64,000 nucleotides of DNA from Hyphomicrobiaceae bacterium (GCA_022844275.1 JALHMB010000002.1:248001-312000); one strand, 5' to 3'; positions 36,261 to 45,140 are shown, counted from the first letter of the stretch. Numbers and translations are program-made. The notes: generated from the letters alone by a model not told the origin.

Positions 36261-37364
36261 TCAGGTCGGCACGACGCCGACATCGGAGGATGGCGTGAGG
36301 AGAGAGACTAGGGCACTCTCCGCGGGAGGCGCCGGCTGATGGCTGGTCGTATACGCTTTGATACTCTCCCTGGCGCGCTTCAGGTCGAAAGTCCCATCCT
36401 TCCGGCGCGCGATCCACGACGACAGTGGCGGGTCGAACATGGGCTCATAAAATTTGATGCCTTCGCTGAGAATTGCCGCGATATAGCTGAAGGAACTTTT
36501 CGCCATGACGAGAATGTCGGCTTCGGCGAGCTTCCCCATTGTCCAGGTAGCATCGGTATCCAGGAATAGTTCGCATCCAATCCGTGAGAACTCGGCAAAT
36601 TCGCTCGGGTCGCCCTCGGAGTGGATCTGAAAAACAGCCTCGAGGCCAAGCTCGTCCAGGATGCCGCGAAGCTCGGCGATTGACCTCAGTATCCTCGCAT
36701 TCGGCGTGAAGCGCTGCGTATTTCTTCCCTGTCCGACATCGCCGCGGCGAACATGGATCGCTACCACGAGGCGGTCCTTCGCGGGCGTGCGGGGCGGCGT
36801 TCCAAATTTATTGCGCAGAGAAGGAGCAATGGCCTCGAGTGAATCCGGATAGCGTCGATTGAACCAGTAACACTGCTGAAGACGCAACACGACCTTGTCG
36901 GTGATCTCGCGGCCATTCAGTAGATAGTCCTGGTAGTCGACGATCTCGTAGTCGCGGTCGCCGATCCGCTCCTCGCCTTTGCCGAAGTTGAAACGCTGCT
37001 CCCAGGCGGCGACCCAATCTTTCATTCTGCCGGGCGCGTGATCTATGTGCACGAAAGGGGTGTCTACATAGGTCGCGCCGAAAGCTTTGGCAAAGTTCAT
37101 GCAGGAGATACGGGCCATCGCCTGCTTGCCGACACCGTCCGACCTGCCGGAGCAAGTGATGCGAACGCCCTGGGGGAGACCGCCATTGCACAACCTTATA
37201 GCGGCGTCGCCCGCGAAATAGTTTTTATCAGTTTTAGTATTTTGCCGGAGCAGCACCTTGAATCTGAACCAAGCATGACGACCGGCCACTTCCAATCGAT
37301 GACGAAGGTGCACGGTCTGCATGGGCAAAACCAAGGGGCGGGTGCGGAGGGGCGGGGTGCCCAA
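36261..37364 (-). CDS. Fucosyltransferase-like glycosyltransferase
   Basis: 367 residues from the first ATG; internal starts cannot be excluded because no clear ribosome site is seen. The donor-binding motif VVAIHVRRGDVGQG (about 205) and the late segment ILVMAKSSFSYIAAILSEG match the GT-B fucosyltransferases (alpha-1,2/NodZ/O-FucT group). No signal peptide or membrane span. It would add a sugar to a surface polysaccharide or glycan. No other polysaccharide genes are close by, and its function is otherwise unknown. Confidence 0.7.
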   Translation of the reverse strand: MGTPPLRTRPLVLPMQTVHLRHRLEVAGRHAWFRFKVLLRQNTKTDKNYFAGDAAIRLCNGGLPQGVRITCSGRSDGVGKQAMARISCMNFAKAFGATYVDTPFVHIDHAPGRMKDWVAAWEQRFNFGKGEERIGDRDYEIVDYQDYLLNGREITDKVVLRLQQCYWFNRRYPDSLEAIAPSLRNKFGTPPRTPAKDRLVVAIHVRRGDVGQGRNTQRFTPNARILRSIAELRGILDELGLEAVFQIHSEGDPSEFAEFSRIGCELFLDTDATWTMGKLAEADILVMAKSSFSYIAAILSEGIKFYEPMFDPPLSSWIARRKDGTFDLKRARESIKAYTTSHQPAPPAESALVSLLTPSSDVGVVPT

Positions 37365-37483
37365 GAGTGGGCTAGGTGACGTCGGAGCAAAACTGATTCC
37401 GCAAGACGTTTACGGAACCAGATAGTAGCGGAATTAAGTGGCAGTAAAGGGACGAGTTGACACGCCCTGCCCTTCCCGGTCCT

Positions 37484-37508
37484 GGAACCGAACATCGCGG
37501 CGGACGTT
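37484..37508 (+). promoter_or_regulatory. EcfG promoter of csbD-like gene
   Basis: GGAAC (37484-37488), 16 nt, CGTT (37505-37508); the expected transcription start would give a leader of about 70 nt to the ATG at 37584. The rest of 37365-37583 shows nothing else; another GGAAC at 37414 lacks a partner -10. Confidence 0.87.
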
Positions 37509-37583
37509 CTCCATCCGTCACTCGCTCACGACACGTCCTGTTAGCGATGCGAGCCAGCAATTCAATCACAGGAGGTTCAGCCG

Positions 37584-37781
37584 ATGGATCGGGATCGGAT
37601 CGAAGGCAACTGGAAGCAGTTCCGTGGCAAAGTCAAAGAGCAGTGGGGCAAGATTACGGACGACGAGCTTGATCAGGTCGAGGGACGTCGCGACCAGCTC
37701 GAAGGCAAGATCCAGGAGCGGTACGGCTATGCCAAGGATCAGACCCGCAAGGAGGTCGATGAGTGGCTGAAGCGCATGTAA
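37584..37781 (+). CDS. CsbD-family stress protein
   Basis: 65 residues, hydrophilic and helical, with the CsbD pattern DRIEGNWKQFRGKVKEQWGKITDDEL and GRRDQLEGKIQERYGYAKDQ. AGGAGG lies before the ATG. CsbD-like proteins are strongly induced by the general stress response in many bacteria, though their molecular role is unknown. Preceded by a perfect EcfG promoter. Confidence 0.94.
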   Translation: MDRDRIEGNWKQFRGKVKEQWGKITDDELDQVEGRRDQLEGKIQERYGYAKDQTRKEVDEWLKRM

Positions 37782-37821
37782 GTCGCTTCCTGCGCCGGCG
37801 TTTGCGTCGGTAGCCAATGTG

Positions 37822-37852
37822 GGCCCGGGACAGTGTCATACTGTTCCGGGCC
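37822..37852 (+). terminator. Stem-loop after the csbD-like gene
   Basis: GGCCCGGGACAG and CTGTTCCGGGCC form a 12-bp stem with one G-U pair and a 7-nt loop, 40 nt after the stop codon. No T-run follows, so it may be a Rho-independent terminator of weak type or a transcript-stabilising structure. Confidence 0.5.
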
Positions 37853-37937
37853 GCATTGCGTCTGACGGGCCTTGCACTAGAGTACGCAGTCCGGACATTC
37901 AGCCGCCGTTACTTGGTTGTGCTCTTGAGGTCTTGTC

Positions 37938-38765
37938 ATGTCGCTCGATTTCTCCTCGCTGATATGGATCGTGATCCTCATCGTGGTGCTGCAGCCCCTT
38001 ATCATGGGTCGGTGGTTCGCCATGCAGCGGATGCGCGCGATCCGCGCCATAGAGCAGGCTCGCGGCTCACGGCTCATCACGATGATCCATCGCCAGGAAC
38101 GCCGCAGCCTTCTTGGCTTTTCGGTTGCCCGCCACATCGATCTTGAGGACGCACAGACGATCATCGCGGCCATCAAGGAGACTCCGCGCGACATGCCGAT
38201 CGATCTCGTGCTGCATACGCCCGGAGGCCTCGTTCTCGCCGCGATGCAGATTGCTCGGGCCGTCGAAGCGCATCCTGCGAAGGTGACCGTTTATGTGCCT
38301 GTCTACGCCATGTCGGGCGGCACGCTCATCGCGCTCGCGGCGGACGAGATCGTGATGGGCGAGTTCTCGGTGCTCGGGCCGATCGATCCGCAGATCGCCG
38401 GATTTCCCGCGGCCAGCATCGCCAGAGTGCCGAAGATCAAGCCCATCGAGCAGGTGTTCGACCTCACTCTCGTGCTCGCCGACGTCAGCGAGAAGGCGCT
38501 CGAACAGGTCAAACGCGGCGCGGTCGAGTTGCTCACTCCGCAGATGGAGGAGGGGGCGGCGCGTGCCCTCGCCGAGAAGCTCGCCGGCGGCCATTGGACG
38601 CACGACTACGCGCTGACCGCCGAGGAGGCGCGGTCGCTCGGACTGCCGGTGAAGGTCGCGATGCCGAACGAGGTACTCGACCTGATGAAGCTCTACCCGC
38701 AGCCCGTACAGCAGTCGGGCGTGGATTTCCTGCCGATCGACATGCCGCGCCGTCGTCAGTCCTGA
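37938..38765 (+). CDS. Membrane-anchored ClpP/SppA-fold serine protease (SDH family)
   Basis: 275 residues. One N-terminal membrane anchor (LIWIVILIVVLQPLIMG) is followed by a Clp-crotonase fold: DLVLHTPGGLVLAAMQIARAV, then the nucleophile segment YAMSGGTLIALAADEIVMG (Ser in SGG) and the SVLGPIDPQI loop. This is the SDH/SppA-like family, seen widely in bacteria and archaea next to stress genes. Probable membrane protein quality control. Confidence 0.88.
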   Translation: MSLDFSSLIWIVILIVVLQPLIMGRWFAMQRMRAIRAIEQARGSRLITMIHRQERRSLLGFSVARHIDLEDAQTIIAAIKETPRDMPIDLVLHTPGGLVLAAMQIARAVEAHPAKVTVYVPVYAMSGGTLIALAADEIVMGEFSVLGPIDPQIAGFPAASIARVPKIKPIEQVFDLTLVLADVSEKALEQVKRGAVELLTPQMEEGAARALAEKLAGGHWTHDYALTAEEARSLGLPVKVAMPNEVLDLMKLYPQPVQQSGVDFLPIDMPRRRQS

Positions 38766-39009
38766 CGCGGGCGCGACGCTTTCGTCATGGTCGTTTACCA
38801 TGGTCTGTCACGGTACGAATTATCGACGACAGCCGCTGCCCCAGGTGCTAATGCCTATGGTCCGGGACTGGCGAGCCGCGCGGTGTGCGTGGCGGCGTGT
38901 GCTTCGGTGAGGGATCAATCGTAGACCCTTGCAGGGCTTGATGCCGGCTTGCCCCATCGGGACGAATGATCAAGGCCCTCACTGCGCCTGATATCTCGCA
39001 GGACTTTCG

Positions 39010-40764
39010 ATGCGGTTGCGCGTCTATCTGCCGACGCTTCTGATCCTGCTGCTACTTCTCGGCGCGACCGGCCTCGCCTCGTGGCTCCTATTCTCCGACG
39101 CGAGCGAAAAAGCTCGGCGGCAATTCCAGGAGCAGGCCAGCGCATTCGAGGGCCTCATGGTCGATGCCATGCGCTCGTACCAGCAGGTGCTGCGGGCCGG
39201 CGTCGCGGCGATGAATGCCATTCCGGCAATGACGCGCGAGCAGTGGCGGCTCATCATCCGCGACCTCGCCGTCGACGACTTCTACCCCGGCATCCAGGGT
39301 GTCGGTTACGTCAAGCGGCTGCGCTATGAGGAGATCGACGGCTTCGTCGAGGGGCAGCGCCGTGCCGGTCGATCGGACTATCGCTTCAATCCCGAAGGCA
39401 AGCGCGACGACTACACCGCGATCGTGTATCTGGAGCCCGAGAATTGGCGCAACAGCCGGGCCATCGGATACGACATGTTCTCCGAGCCCCGCCGCCGCGC
39501 TGCCATGGAGCGCGCGCGCGATTCGGGCGGCCCCGCCCTCAGCCGCAAAGTCGCGCTCATGCAGGAGACGGGCGAGGACGTCCAGGCAGGCACGCTCGTC
39601 TACATGCCCGTGTACGCTGACGGTACGATTCCCGACACCGCCGAGGGCCGGCGTGCCGCGCTCACGGGCTATGTCTTCGGCGCGTTCCGGATGGGCGATT
39701 TCATCCCGCGCGTCATCGACCGCAATCTTCCCGGCACTCTGCAGGGGCTCCACATCCAGATCTACGACGGCACCGAGACGACCGAAGCTGACCTGATGTT
39801 CGACGAGCGTATGCTGACGCATGACCGCCTGTCGCGCCTCCCACCGCTGGCGCGGGAGCCCCTTTTCACGGACCGCCGCACTATCACCGTTGCTGGCACC
39901 GACTGGACGATCGTGCTGCAGTCGAAAGCTGCGCTCGAAGGGATGATAGATCGATCGAAAGCCTGGATGGTTCTCCTCGGCGGGACGGTCATCAGCCTGC
40001 TCATTGCCGGCATCGTCGCCTCGCTCGCTTATGCTCGCGAGCGTTATGCTGCGACGGAGCAAAGGCTCTCCGTCGAGGTCGCCGAGCGCAAGCGGGCGCA
40101 AGAGCAGGCGCAACTCGCCAATCGAGAGCTGATCCATCGGGTCAAGAATATATTGGCGATTGTCACTGCGATCGCCTCACAGACGGCTCGATACAGTTCC
40201 ACGGTCGACGTCTTCAACAAATCCTTCCGCGAGCGTCTGACGTCTCTCGCGCGGGTGCATGACCTGCTGCGCCCCGATCCGGCTCACACGCCCGATCTCG
40301 GGTCCTTCATCCGGGAAATTCTTGCGCCGTACTGTCATTGGCAGGGTGCGCTCGTCGCACAAGGTCCCGAGATCGACGTCACCCAGAACCAAGCCGTCCT
40401 GCTGAGCCTGCTCATCAACGAACTGGCTACGAATGCGACGAAGTACGGCGCGTGGTCCGTGCCGAGCGGGCAGGTCATGGTCACGTGGGGCGAGGAACAG
40501 AGTTCGGATGGAGATGAGCTAGATGGCATGTACATTGTCTGGCAGGAGCGGAATGGTCCGCCGGTCGAGGCGCCGTCGAAGAGCGGTTTTGGCACGAATG
40601 TGATGAAGTTTTCAATCGAGCGCGGCCTCGGCGGTCGCATCACGACCAGCTTCCATCCTTCCGGGGTGCGTCACGAGGTGAGGTTACCAAAGTCGAGCGT
40701 GCCCGACACCGACGGGGGTCAGCCCACCCTCGCTGCCGAGAACCGCAACGGCGCTGACGGATGA
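39010..40764 (+). CDS. CHASE-domain sensor histidine kinase (HWE/HisKA_2 type)
   Basis: 584 residues. Two membrane spans (about 8-29 and 318-340) flank an extracytoplasmic CHASE domain with the characteristic DFYPGIQGVGYVKRL. A short coiled coil leads to the phospho-acceptor helix RELIHRVKNILAIV (H376) and a catalytic domain with NELATNATKYG and FGTNVMKFSIERGL. Kinases of this type commonly feed PhyR. It is about 8 kb from phyR in the same stress-gene region and could be one of its inputs. Extracellular ligand unknown. Confidence 0.9.
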   Translation: MRLRVYLPTLLILLLLLGATGLASWLLFSDASEKARRQFQEQASAFEGLMVDAMRSYQQVLRAGVAAMNAIPAMTREQWRLIIRDLAVDDFYPGIQGVGYVKRLRYEEIDGFVEGQRRAGRSDYRFNPEGKRDDYTAIVYLEPENWRNSRAIGYDMFSEPRRRAAMERARDSGGPALSRKVALMQETGEDVQAGTLVYMPVYADGTIPDTAEGRRAALTGYVFGAFRMGDFIPRVIDRNLPGTLQGLHIQIYDGTETTEADLMFDERMLTHDRLSRLPPLAREPLFTDRRTITVAGTDWTIVLQSKAALEGMIDRSKAWMVLLGGTVISLLIAGIVASLAYARERYAATEQRLSVEVAERKRAQEQAQLANRELIHRVKNILAIVTAIASQTARYSSTVDVFNKSFRERLTSLARVHDLLRPDPAHTPDLGSFIREILAPYCHWQGALVAQGPEIDVTQNQAVLLSLLINELATNATKYGAWSVPSGQVMVTWGEEQSSDGDELDGMYIVWQERNGPPVEAPSKSGFGTNVMKFSIERGLGGRITTSFHPSGVRHEVRLPKSSVPDTDGGQPTLAAENRNGADG

Positions 40765-40800
40765 TTGCGGGCGCGCTTCATCCTCACCGCCGCTTCGGCG

Positions 40801-40881
40801 TCAGATGACGCCGAAGATGTTGAGCAGGATAAGCACCGAGATCGGCACGCCGAGCATCCATAGAATGAGGTTCTTGGCCAT
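40801..40881 (-). CDS. Tiny membrane peptide, 26 residues
   Basis: Encodes MAKNLILWMLGVPISVLILL followed by NIFGVI: a short basic head and a single hydrophobic span. It occupies most of the gap between the kinase and the AI-2E gene. The ribosome site (AAAGAGAG) is weak but correctly spaced. Below the usual gene-calling cut-off. Codon use is ordinary and the hydrophobic pattern is unlikely to be chance, but no family can be named with certainty. Confidence 0.5.
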   Translation of the reverse strand: MAKNLILWMLGVPISVLILLNIFGVI

Positions 40882-41015
40882 CTGTTCTCTCTTTCTGAGG
40901 GTAAGGTGAAGTGTGTGTCACCCGACAAGCGGGTCAGTCACGTCGACCGTGTCGTAGGTGAATAACGCCGACGCCTGCAGATGGGTTGCGCGTGCGGCAA
41001 CGGCAAAAAGCGCTC

Positions 41016-42842
41016 TCAGTCGATCGTCTCGGTTTCGCGCGTCTGCCCGGTCGCGCGCGCGTCCTCTGCTGCGCGCTGGTCCCGTCGCGGGGCGCAGTCG
41101 AGCGCGGCGATAATCGGTGCGATTGTTGTGTGCACGCGGATCTGCCCATCTTCCTCGCGCCGTTCCGTGTCATCGCGCGGATCCAGCCTTGGCGGCGCCA
41201 GAACGAACAGGTGCGCTTCGGAAAAGTCGCGCGCCGCGCGCCGTGCAATGAGCCGAAGCTGCTTCTCGTCCACGCCGCCGACGGTCGCAATGACGATCGT
41301 ATCGACGTCCTGATACTCCTCCATGGCATGAAGGTCGCTGATGGCCGAGAGGCCCGTCGAGCGTGTCGCAACGACCGCACGACAGGGCGTCAGCCGGCTC
41401 ACCAGTAGCGCAATGTGATCGGCTGCAGCACGATCGATCAGGCCCCGCGCAGGAATGACGCAAACCGTTGGCGGCTCCTTGCCGTCGACGCGCTTGGCCT
41501 CCTCATCAGGTTCGTCAAAGTAGAGGCTCGACGCTTCGTGCATCGTTTCGCGCAAGTGTTCCGCTTTCTCGGTATCGACACGCTGGGTGCGATGGTCGAT
41601 CGCCGCAAGCCGTAGCGCCGGCAGCACGAGCCGATCGCTGATCTCGACAGGAGTCAGCTCTTCCGCTTCTTCCTCGAGTGTAGAGCCCGCCGCTACGGGA
41701 TCGCCTGCGAGCAGCCGATGGTAGAGCTCCTGCGCCGGGTCCAGCGGAGGCTCATCTCCGAAAAGAACGGAGATAAACTCGAGCCCGCGCACGTGATGAC
41801 CTAAGACAACGATGGTAGTCGTCAACGGTGCCGAGAGCAGAAGGCCGATCGGCCCCCAGACGACCGTCCAGAAGCTCGCGGCAACAGCCATGCCGAATGC
41901 GGTGATGCCAGCCCTTTTGCCGAGCATGAACGGTTCGACGACGTTGTTGAAGATGAGTTCGCCGACCACGATGAGCGAGACCGTCAGGATGAGCGTCGTC
42001 CAGCCGGGATCGACAGCTGCGGCGAGCACGATTGGCGGAATGGCTGCCATTAGCGGACCTGCGAACGGCACGAAGCGCAGGAGTGCAGCAAGGACGCCCC
42101 AGAGCAGTGCATTGGGTACGCCGATGAGCCAGAGGGCGATGCCGATGGCGAAGCCGTAGCCCGCATTCATCATCGCCAGCGCGAGAAAGAGCTCGGACAG
42201 TTTGCCGCCTGCATCGCTGATGGCAGCGGCCGTTCCGCTCAGGCGGTCGGTGCCAGCGATCCTGACGACGCGGTCGCGAATGTCGTGCTGCTGCAGGAGA
42301 AGCAGCATGGCGAACAGGATGGTGATGCCGACTTGTGCCAGCGGTTCGAGTGCGCCGCCGATGCCGAGCAGAATCTGTAGCGGCGTACCCCTTTGCTGCT
42401 CTACGACGAGAGGATCCGTCTTCGTCGCGATCCCGCGCCCCAGCTCGCGCTCGATATCCGTGCCAAGCGTTTCGACGGCCGTGACGGCGCGCTTGATCAA
42501 CCCGTCCGAGCGCCCCATGTCGGCTACCGAGCGCACCTTCTCGACGAGGTTGTGCTTGTAGCTGCCGAGTTCGGCCGCGAGCGAGAGAAGCTGCGCGCTG
42601 ACGGCAAACGACAGCGCGAAGATCAGCAATATGGTAGCGACCAGTACGCCAACGGCGGCGACAGGATGCGGCACACCATATGCCGTCAATCGCCTGACGA
42701 GCGGCGCAAGAATGAAGGCGATAACTACAGCGATGGCCAGGGGAATAAAGATCGCGCTGCCCACGACGAGGGCCGCGATGATAAGCGCCATGACGATCAG
42801 CGATGCCGAGAGATTGCGCAGGTTGTCCGCCAGCAGCGGCAT
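41016..42842 (-). CDS. AI-2E/PerM family transporter with long cytoplasmic C-terminal extension
   Basis: 608 residues. The first 350 or so form the family core with about seven membrane spans, including PLRFVPF-like LLRFVPFAGPLMAAIPP and NNVVEPFMLGKRAGITA. About 250 further residues form a soluble tail: an acidic segment, then a domain from PTVCVIPARGLIDRAAADHIALLVSR to RLDPRD. Most homologues end soon after the membrane core. Export of a small molecule or ion is the probable role. The start ATG 42842 is preceded by GAAGGG; longer in-frame extensions have no ribosome site. Confidence 0.88.
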   Translation of the reverse strand: MPLLADNLRNLSASLIVMALIIAALVVGSAIFIPLAIAVVIAFILAPLVRRLTAYGVPHPVAAVGVLVATILLIFALSFAVSAQLLSLAAELGSYKHNLVEKVRSVADMGRSDGLIKRAVTAVETLGTDIERELGRGIATKTDPLVVEQQRGTPLQILLGIGGALEPLAQVGITILFAMLLLLQQHDIRDRVVRIAGTDRLSGTAAAISDAGGKLSELFLALAMMNAGYGFAIGIALWLIGVPNALLWGVLAALLRFVPFAGPLMAAIPPIVLAAAVDPGWTTLILTVSLIVVGELIFNNVVEPFMLGKRAGITAFGMAVAASFWTVVWGPIGLLLSAPLTTTIVVLGHHVRGLEFISVLFGDEPPLDPAQELYHRLLAGDPVAAGSTLEEEAEELTPVEISDRLVLPALRLAAIDHRTQRVDTEKAEHLRETMHEASSLYFDEPDEEAKRVDGKEPPTVCVIPARGLIDRAAADHIALLVSRLTPCRAVVATRSTGLSAISDLHAMEEYQDVDTIVIATVGGVDEKQLRLIARRAARDFSEAHLFVLAPPRLDPRDDTERREEDGQIRVHTTIAPIIAALDCAPRRDQRAAEDARATGQTRETETID

Positions 42843-42989
42843 CTTGGTTGTCCCTTCGAAATGGCAAGGTGGAGTGCGCAGCGCCCTTTCCCACGCTCCT
42901 CGCGAGCGCAGACGCATAGAAACGCCGAATGCGGTCTCCTGGTTGCAGCGGCCGGCATCGGAGCAGAGCAGACGAACTGCGGGGTGAAA

Positions 42990-43014
42990 GGAACGATCTC
43001 GGCTGTTTGGCGTT
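42990..43014 (+). promoter_or_regulatory. EcfG promoter of the DUF1328 gene
   Basis: GGAAC (42990-42994), 16 nt, CGTT (43011-43014), 51 nt before the ATG at 43066. Exact consensus. Confidence 0.87.
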
Positions 43015-43065
43015 TGAATGGGCATCCCTGACGAATTCAGGCAACGACACATCAGGAGCTGAGAA

Positions 43066-43239
43066 ATGGGCAATCTGCTTCACTATGCCGTGGTCTTCCT
43101 CATTGTCGCGCTCGTGGCGGCCTTCCTCGGCTTCGGAGGCGTCGCCGGTACTGCAATGGAAGGCGCGCGGATCCTTTTCTGGGTCGCGATTGTGCTCTTC
43201 GTCATCGCGCTGGTGGGCGGCTGGATACGGCGGGCTTGA
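43066..43239 (+). CDS. DUF1328 small membrane protein, 57 residues
   Basis: Two membrane spans: [20 protein letters not shown] and [18 protein letters not shown], joined by [12 protein letters not shown], the recognisable DUF1328/YtjA pattern. AGGAG lies 9 nt before the ATG. Too short for standard cut-offs but certain from family pattern, ribosome site and a perfect EcfG promoter. Role in stress unknown. Confidence 0.93.
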   Translation: MGNLLHYAVVFLIVALVAAFLGFGGVAGTAMEGARILFWVAIVLFVIALVGGWIRRA

Positions 43240-43243
43240 CGCT

Positions 43244-43317
43244 AGTGTCCCGATTTCGAAGTTCGCCTCACCTCGATGCTAGTGTCGAGTGCGAACTTCG
43301 AAATCAAAAGGGACACT
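43244..43317. repeat. Long imperfect palindrome, copy A
   Basis: AGTGTCCC plus GATTTCGAAGTTCGC (43244-43266) pair with GCGAACTTCGAAATC (43291-43305) and GGGACACT (43310-43317): 23 bp with a 4-nt bulge and a 24-nt loop. Begins 4 nt after the DUF1328 stop, so may also end that transcript. Shares the CTAGTGT start and a GAA(G/A)TTCGC core with copy B. Confidence 0.85.
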
Positions 43318-43332
43318 GGAGGCGTAAACTTG

Positions 43333-43409
43333 CTAGTGTGATTCAGATCGAGAAATTCGCTCGGGCACCTTGCAGCGAGGTATGGCGAATTTCACGATCA
43401 TCACACTAG
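43333..43409. repeat. Long imperfect palindrome, copy B
   Basis: CTAGTGTGAT (43333-43342) pairs with ATCACACTAG (43400-43409); inside, GATCG/CGATC and GAAATTCGC (43352-43360) / GCGAATTTC (43385-43393) also pair. Same design as copy A 15 nt upstream, suggesting a miniature repeat element or a REP-type doublet. Confidence 0.83.
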
Positions 43410-43517
43410 TGCCTTTCCACCGCAGGGCTATCGGCCGGCATCGTCGGAGGCGAAGGCTTCCCGCGGTCGCCGGCCGCGCCATGTTGTGGCGATCTTGTTC
43501 CGAGGCTCGAGTTGGCC

Positions 43518-45005
43518 ATGGCAAAGAGCAGTTCCGCGACCAGCGCCGCACGCTACATCCTTATCGCGACGGCACTTCTGCTGCCGACCGTTTCGCTCGT
43601 CCCACTGGGCGGCCTCTACCTTTGGGAAAAGGGCCTCATTCTCTGGTGGGCGCTCGGAGCATTGATCTGCGTCGGCGCAGTCGCACTCCTGCAGCGCCTG
43701 CTTATTGCCGGGGCGGTGCGCCGTCCCGCGACCGAGGCAAAGCGTGAAGCCCCAACCGAGCTCGACGAGGCTGGGCTCGCCGATCCGACGTGGAGCCCGC
43801 TGGAGGCCAAAGCATGGGCCGACGTGAAGGTGGTCGCATCGCGGGTCGATCTCGAGCGCATGAACGATCTGGACGCGGTCATACTGCTCGGACGCAATAC
43901 CATCGAGGTCGTAGCCGAACGTCTCCATCCAACGCGCGAGGATGCCGTCTGGCAGTTCACGCTCCCCGAAGCGCTCGCCATCACCGAGCGTGTAAGCCGG
44001 CGCCTCGGCCGTATGATCGAGAACAACGTGCCTTTTGGCGACCGCATGACCGTGTCGCAGTTCATCAGCATCTACCGCTGGCGGCATATGCTCGATGCAG
44101 CCGAGCGCGCATACGACGTCTGGCGCCTGGTGCGTCTGGTCAATCCGGCGACGGCCATCACCAACGAGGCACGTGAGCGGCTCTCTCGCGCACTTTTCCA
44201 ATGGGGGCGCGAGCACGTCATGCGCCGCCTCGTCGAAGCCTATGTCGAGGAAGTGGGGCGCGCGGCGATCGATCTTTATGGCGGCCGCCTGCGCATCCCG
44301 CGTGTACCAGCGGACGCCGCCGCAGATGCCCCCGAAAGCGTTGCCGCCATGACGCGCTCGCCGATCACGGTGCTCGTCGCCGGCGGGACGGCTGAAGCGC
44401 GCGAGATCACGGCAGCGCTTCTGCGTATGGTGGAGCAGGACGAGGCACGCGCCATGCTCGCCAGTCTCGACCGGAAGGATCCCTCCGCATCGACCTGGGA
44501 TCTCGTCGGCCTGGAAGTGCGCGTTTCCGAGGCCGATATCGCCGCCGGTAAGCACATTCGCCATCTCGTCGACGAAGTCGCGGGGGCCGACCTCGTCGTA
44601 TGGGCGCTTCCGGATGGTATGTCGACGGAACAGCAGCGCGTTGCGCTCGCAGCCGTCGCCGATCATTTCAAAACGACCCCGAGCCTCCTTGCACCCGCCG
44701 TGCTGCCTGTGGAGCTTTCGGGAGCGGCCGCCGCCTCGCCCGGCTCGGACGAGAAAGGGCGCGCATTCGCGAGCGAGGGCATGGTCGTGATGATGCCCAT
44801 CGTTGTCGATCCGAAATCCGCGAATCCTGAAGCCGATGGCGCCCGCATCGCTGCCGCACTGCGTCGCAGCTATGGGCACGCCCGGCGGGTCAAAGCGGTA
44901 CGTTGGCTCGGCCAGATGAAGGCTCAGCGGGACTATGTGGGCGCAGGTCGTCAGGCAGCATCCGCGATCGGTTCCGCCGTGCGCTCGATCTTCTGGCGCC
45001 GCTAG
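43518..45005 (+). CDS. Membrane protein with a degenerate GTPase-like domain
   Basis: 495 residues. Two spans near the N-terminus (about 10-65) are followed by a helical part with YDVWRLVRLVNPATAITNEARERL, which resembles YcjF/DUF697-type membrane GTPase proteins. Then comes a Rossmann-like domain from PITVLVAGGTAEAREITAALL. At the place of the P-loop the lysine-serine pair is gone (GGTAEARE), so it probably cannot hydrolyse GTP. Later strands AGADLVVWALPDGM and MMPIVVDPKS fit the GTPase fold. ATG 43518 is preferred over a TTG two codons earlier. Function unknown. Confidence 0.78.
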   Translation: MAKSSSATSAARYILIATALLLPTVSLVPLGGLYLWEKGLILWWALGALICVGAVALLQRLLIAGAVRRPATEAKREAPTELDEAGLADPTWSPLEAKAWADVKVVASRVDLERMNDLDAVILLGRNTIEVVAERLHPTREDAVWQFTLPEALAITERVSRRLGRMIENNVPFGDRMTVSQFISIYRWRHMLDAAERAYDVWRLVRLVNPATAITNEARERLSRALFQWGREHVMRRLVEAYVEEVGRAAIDLYGGRLRIPRVPADAAADAPESVAAMTRSPITVLVAGGTAEAREITAALLRMVEQDEARAMLASLDRKDPSASTWDLVGLEVRVSEADIAAGKHIRHLVDEVAGADLVVWALPDGMSTEQQRVALAAVADHFKTTPSLLAPAVLPVELSGAAAASPGSDEKGRAFASEGMVVMMPIVVDPKSANPEADGARIAAALRRSYGHARRVKAVRWLGQMKAQRDYVGAGRQAASAIGSAVRSIFWRR

Positions 45006-45057
45006 GCCGCGAACCTCGCCTGCGGCGATTCGGCGCCGACTTCTTTATGATGTGCCC

Positions 45058-45082
45058 GGAACTCTGACCGGGGCAGAACGTT
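45058..45082 (+). promoter_or_regulatory. EcfG promoter of the DUF883-like gene
   Basis: GGAAC (45058-45062), 16 nt, CGTT (45079-45082), 58 nt before the ATG at 45141. Exact consensus. Confidence 0.87.
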
Positions 45083-45140
45083 CTCCTCGCATAACGCAGG
45101 GGCAAATTTGACCCACCCCGCATGTCTAAGGAGTTCAGCA

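Noticed and set aside
37414-37440. Another GGAAC upstream of the csbD-like gene as an EcfG site
   Set aside because: No CGTT or near match 16-17 nt downstream; the site at 37484 is perfect.
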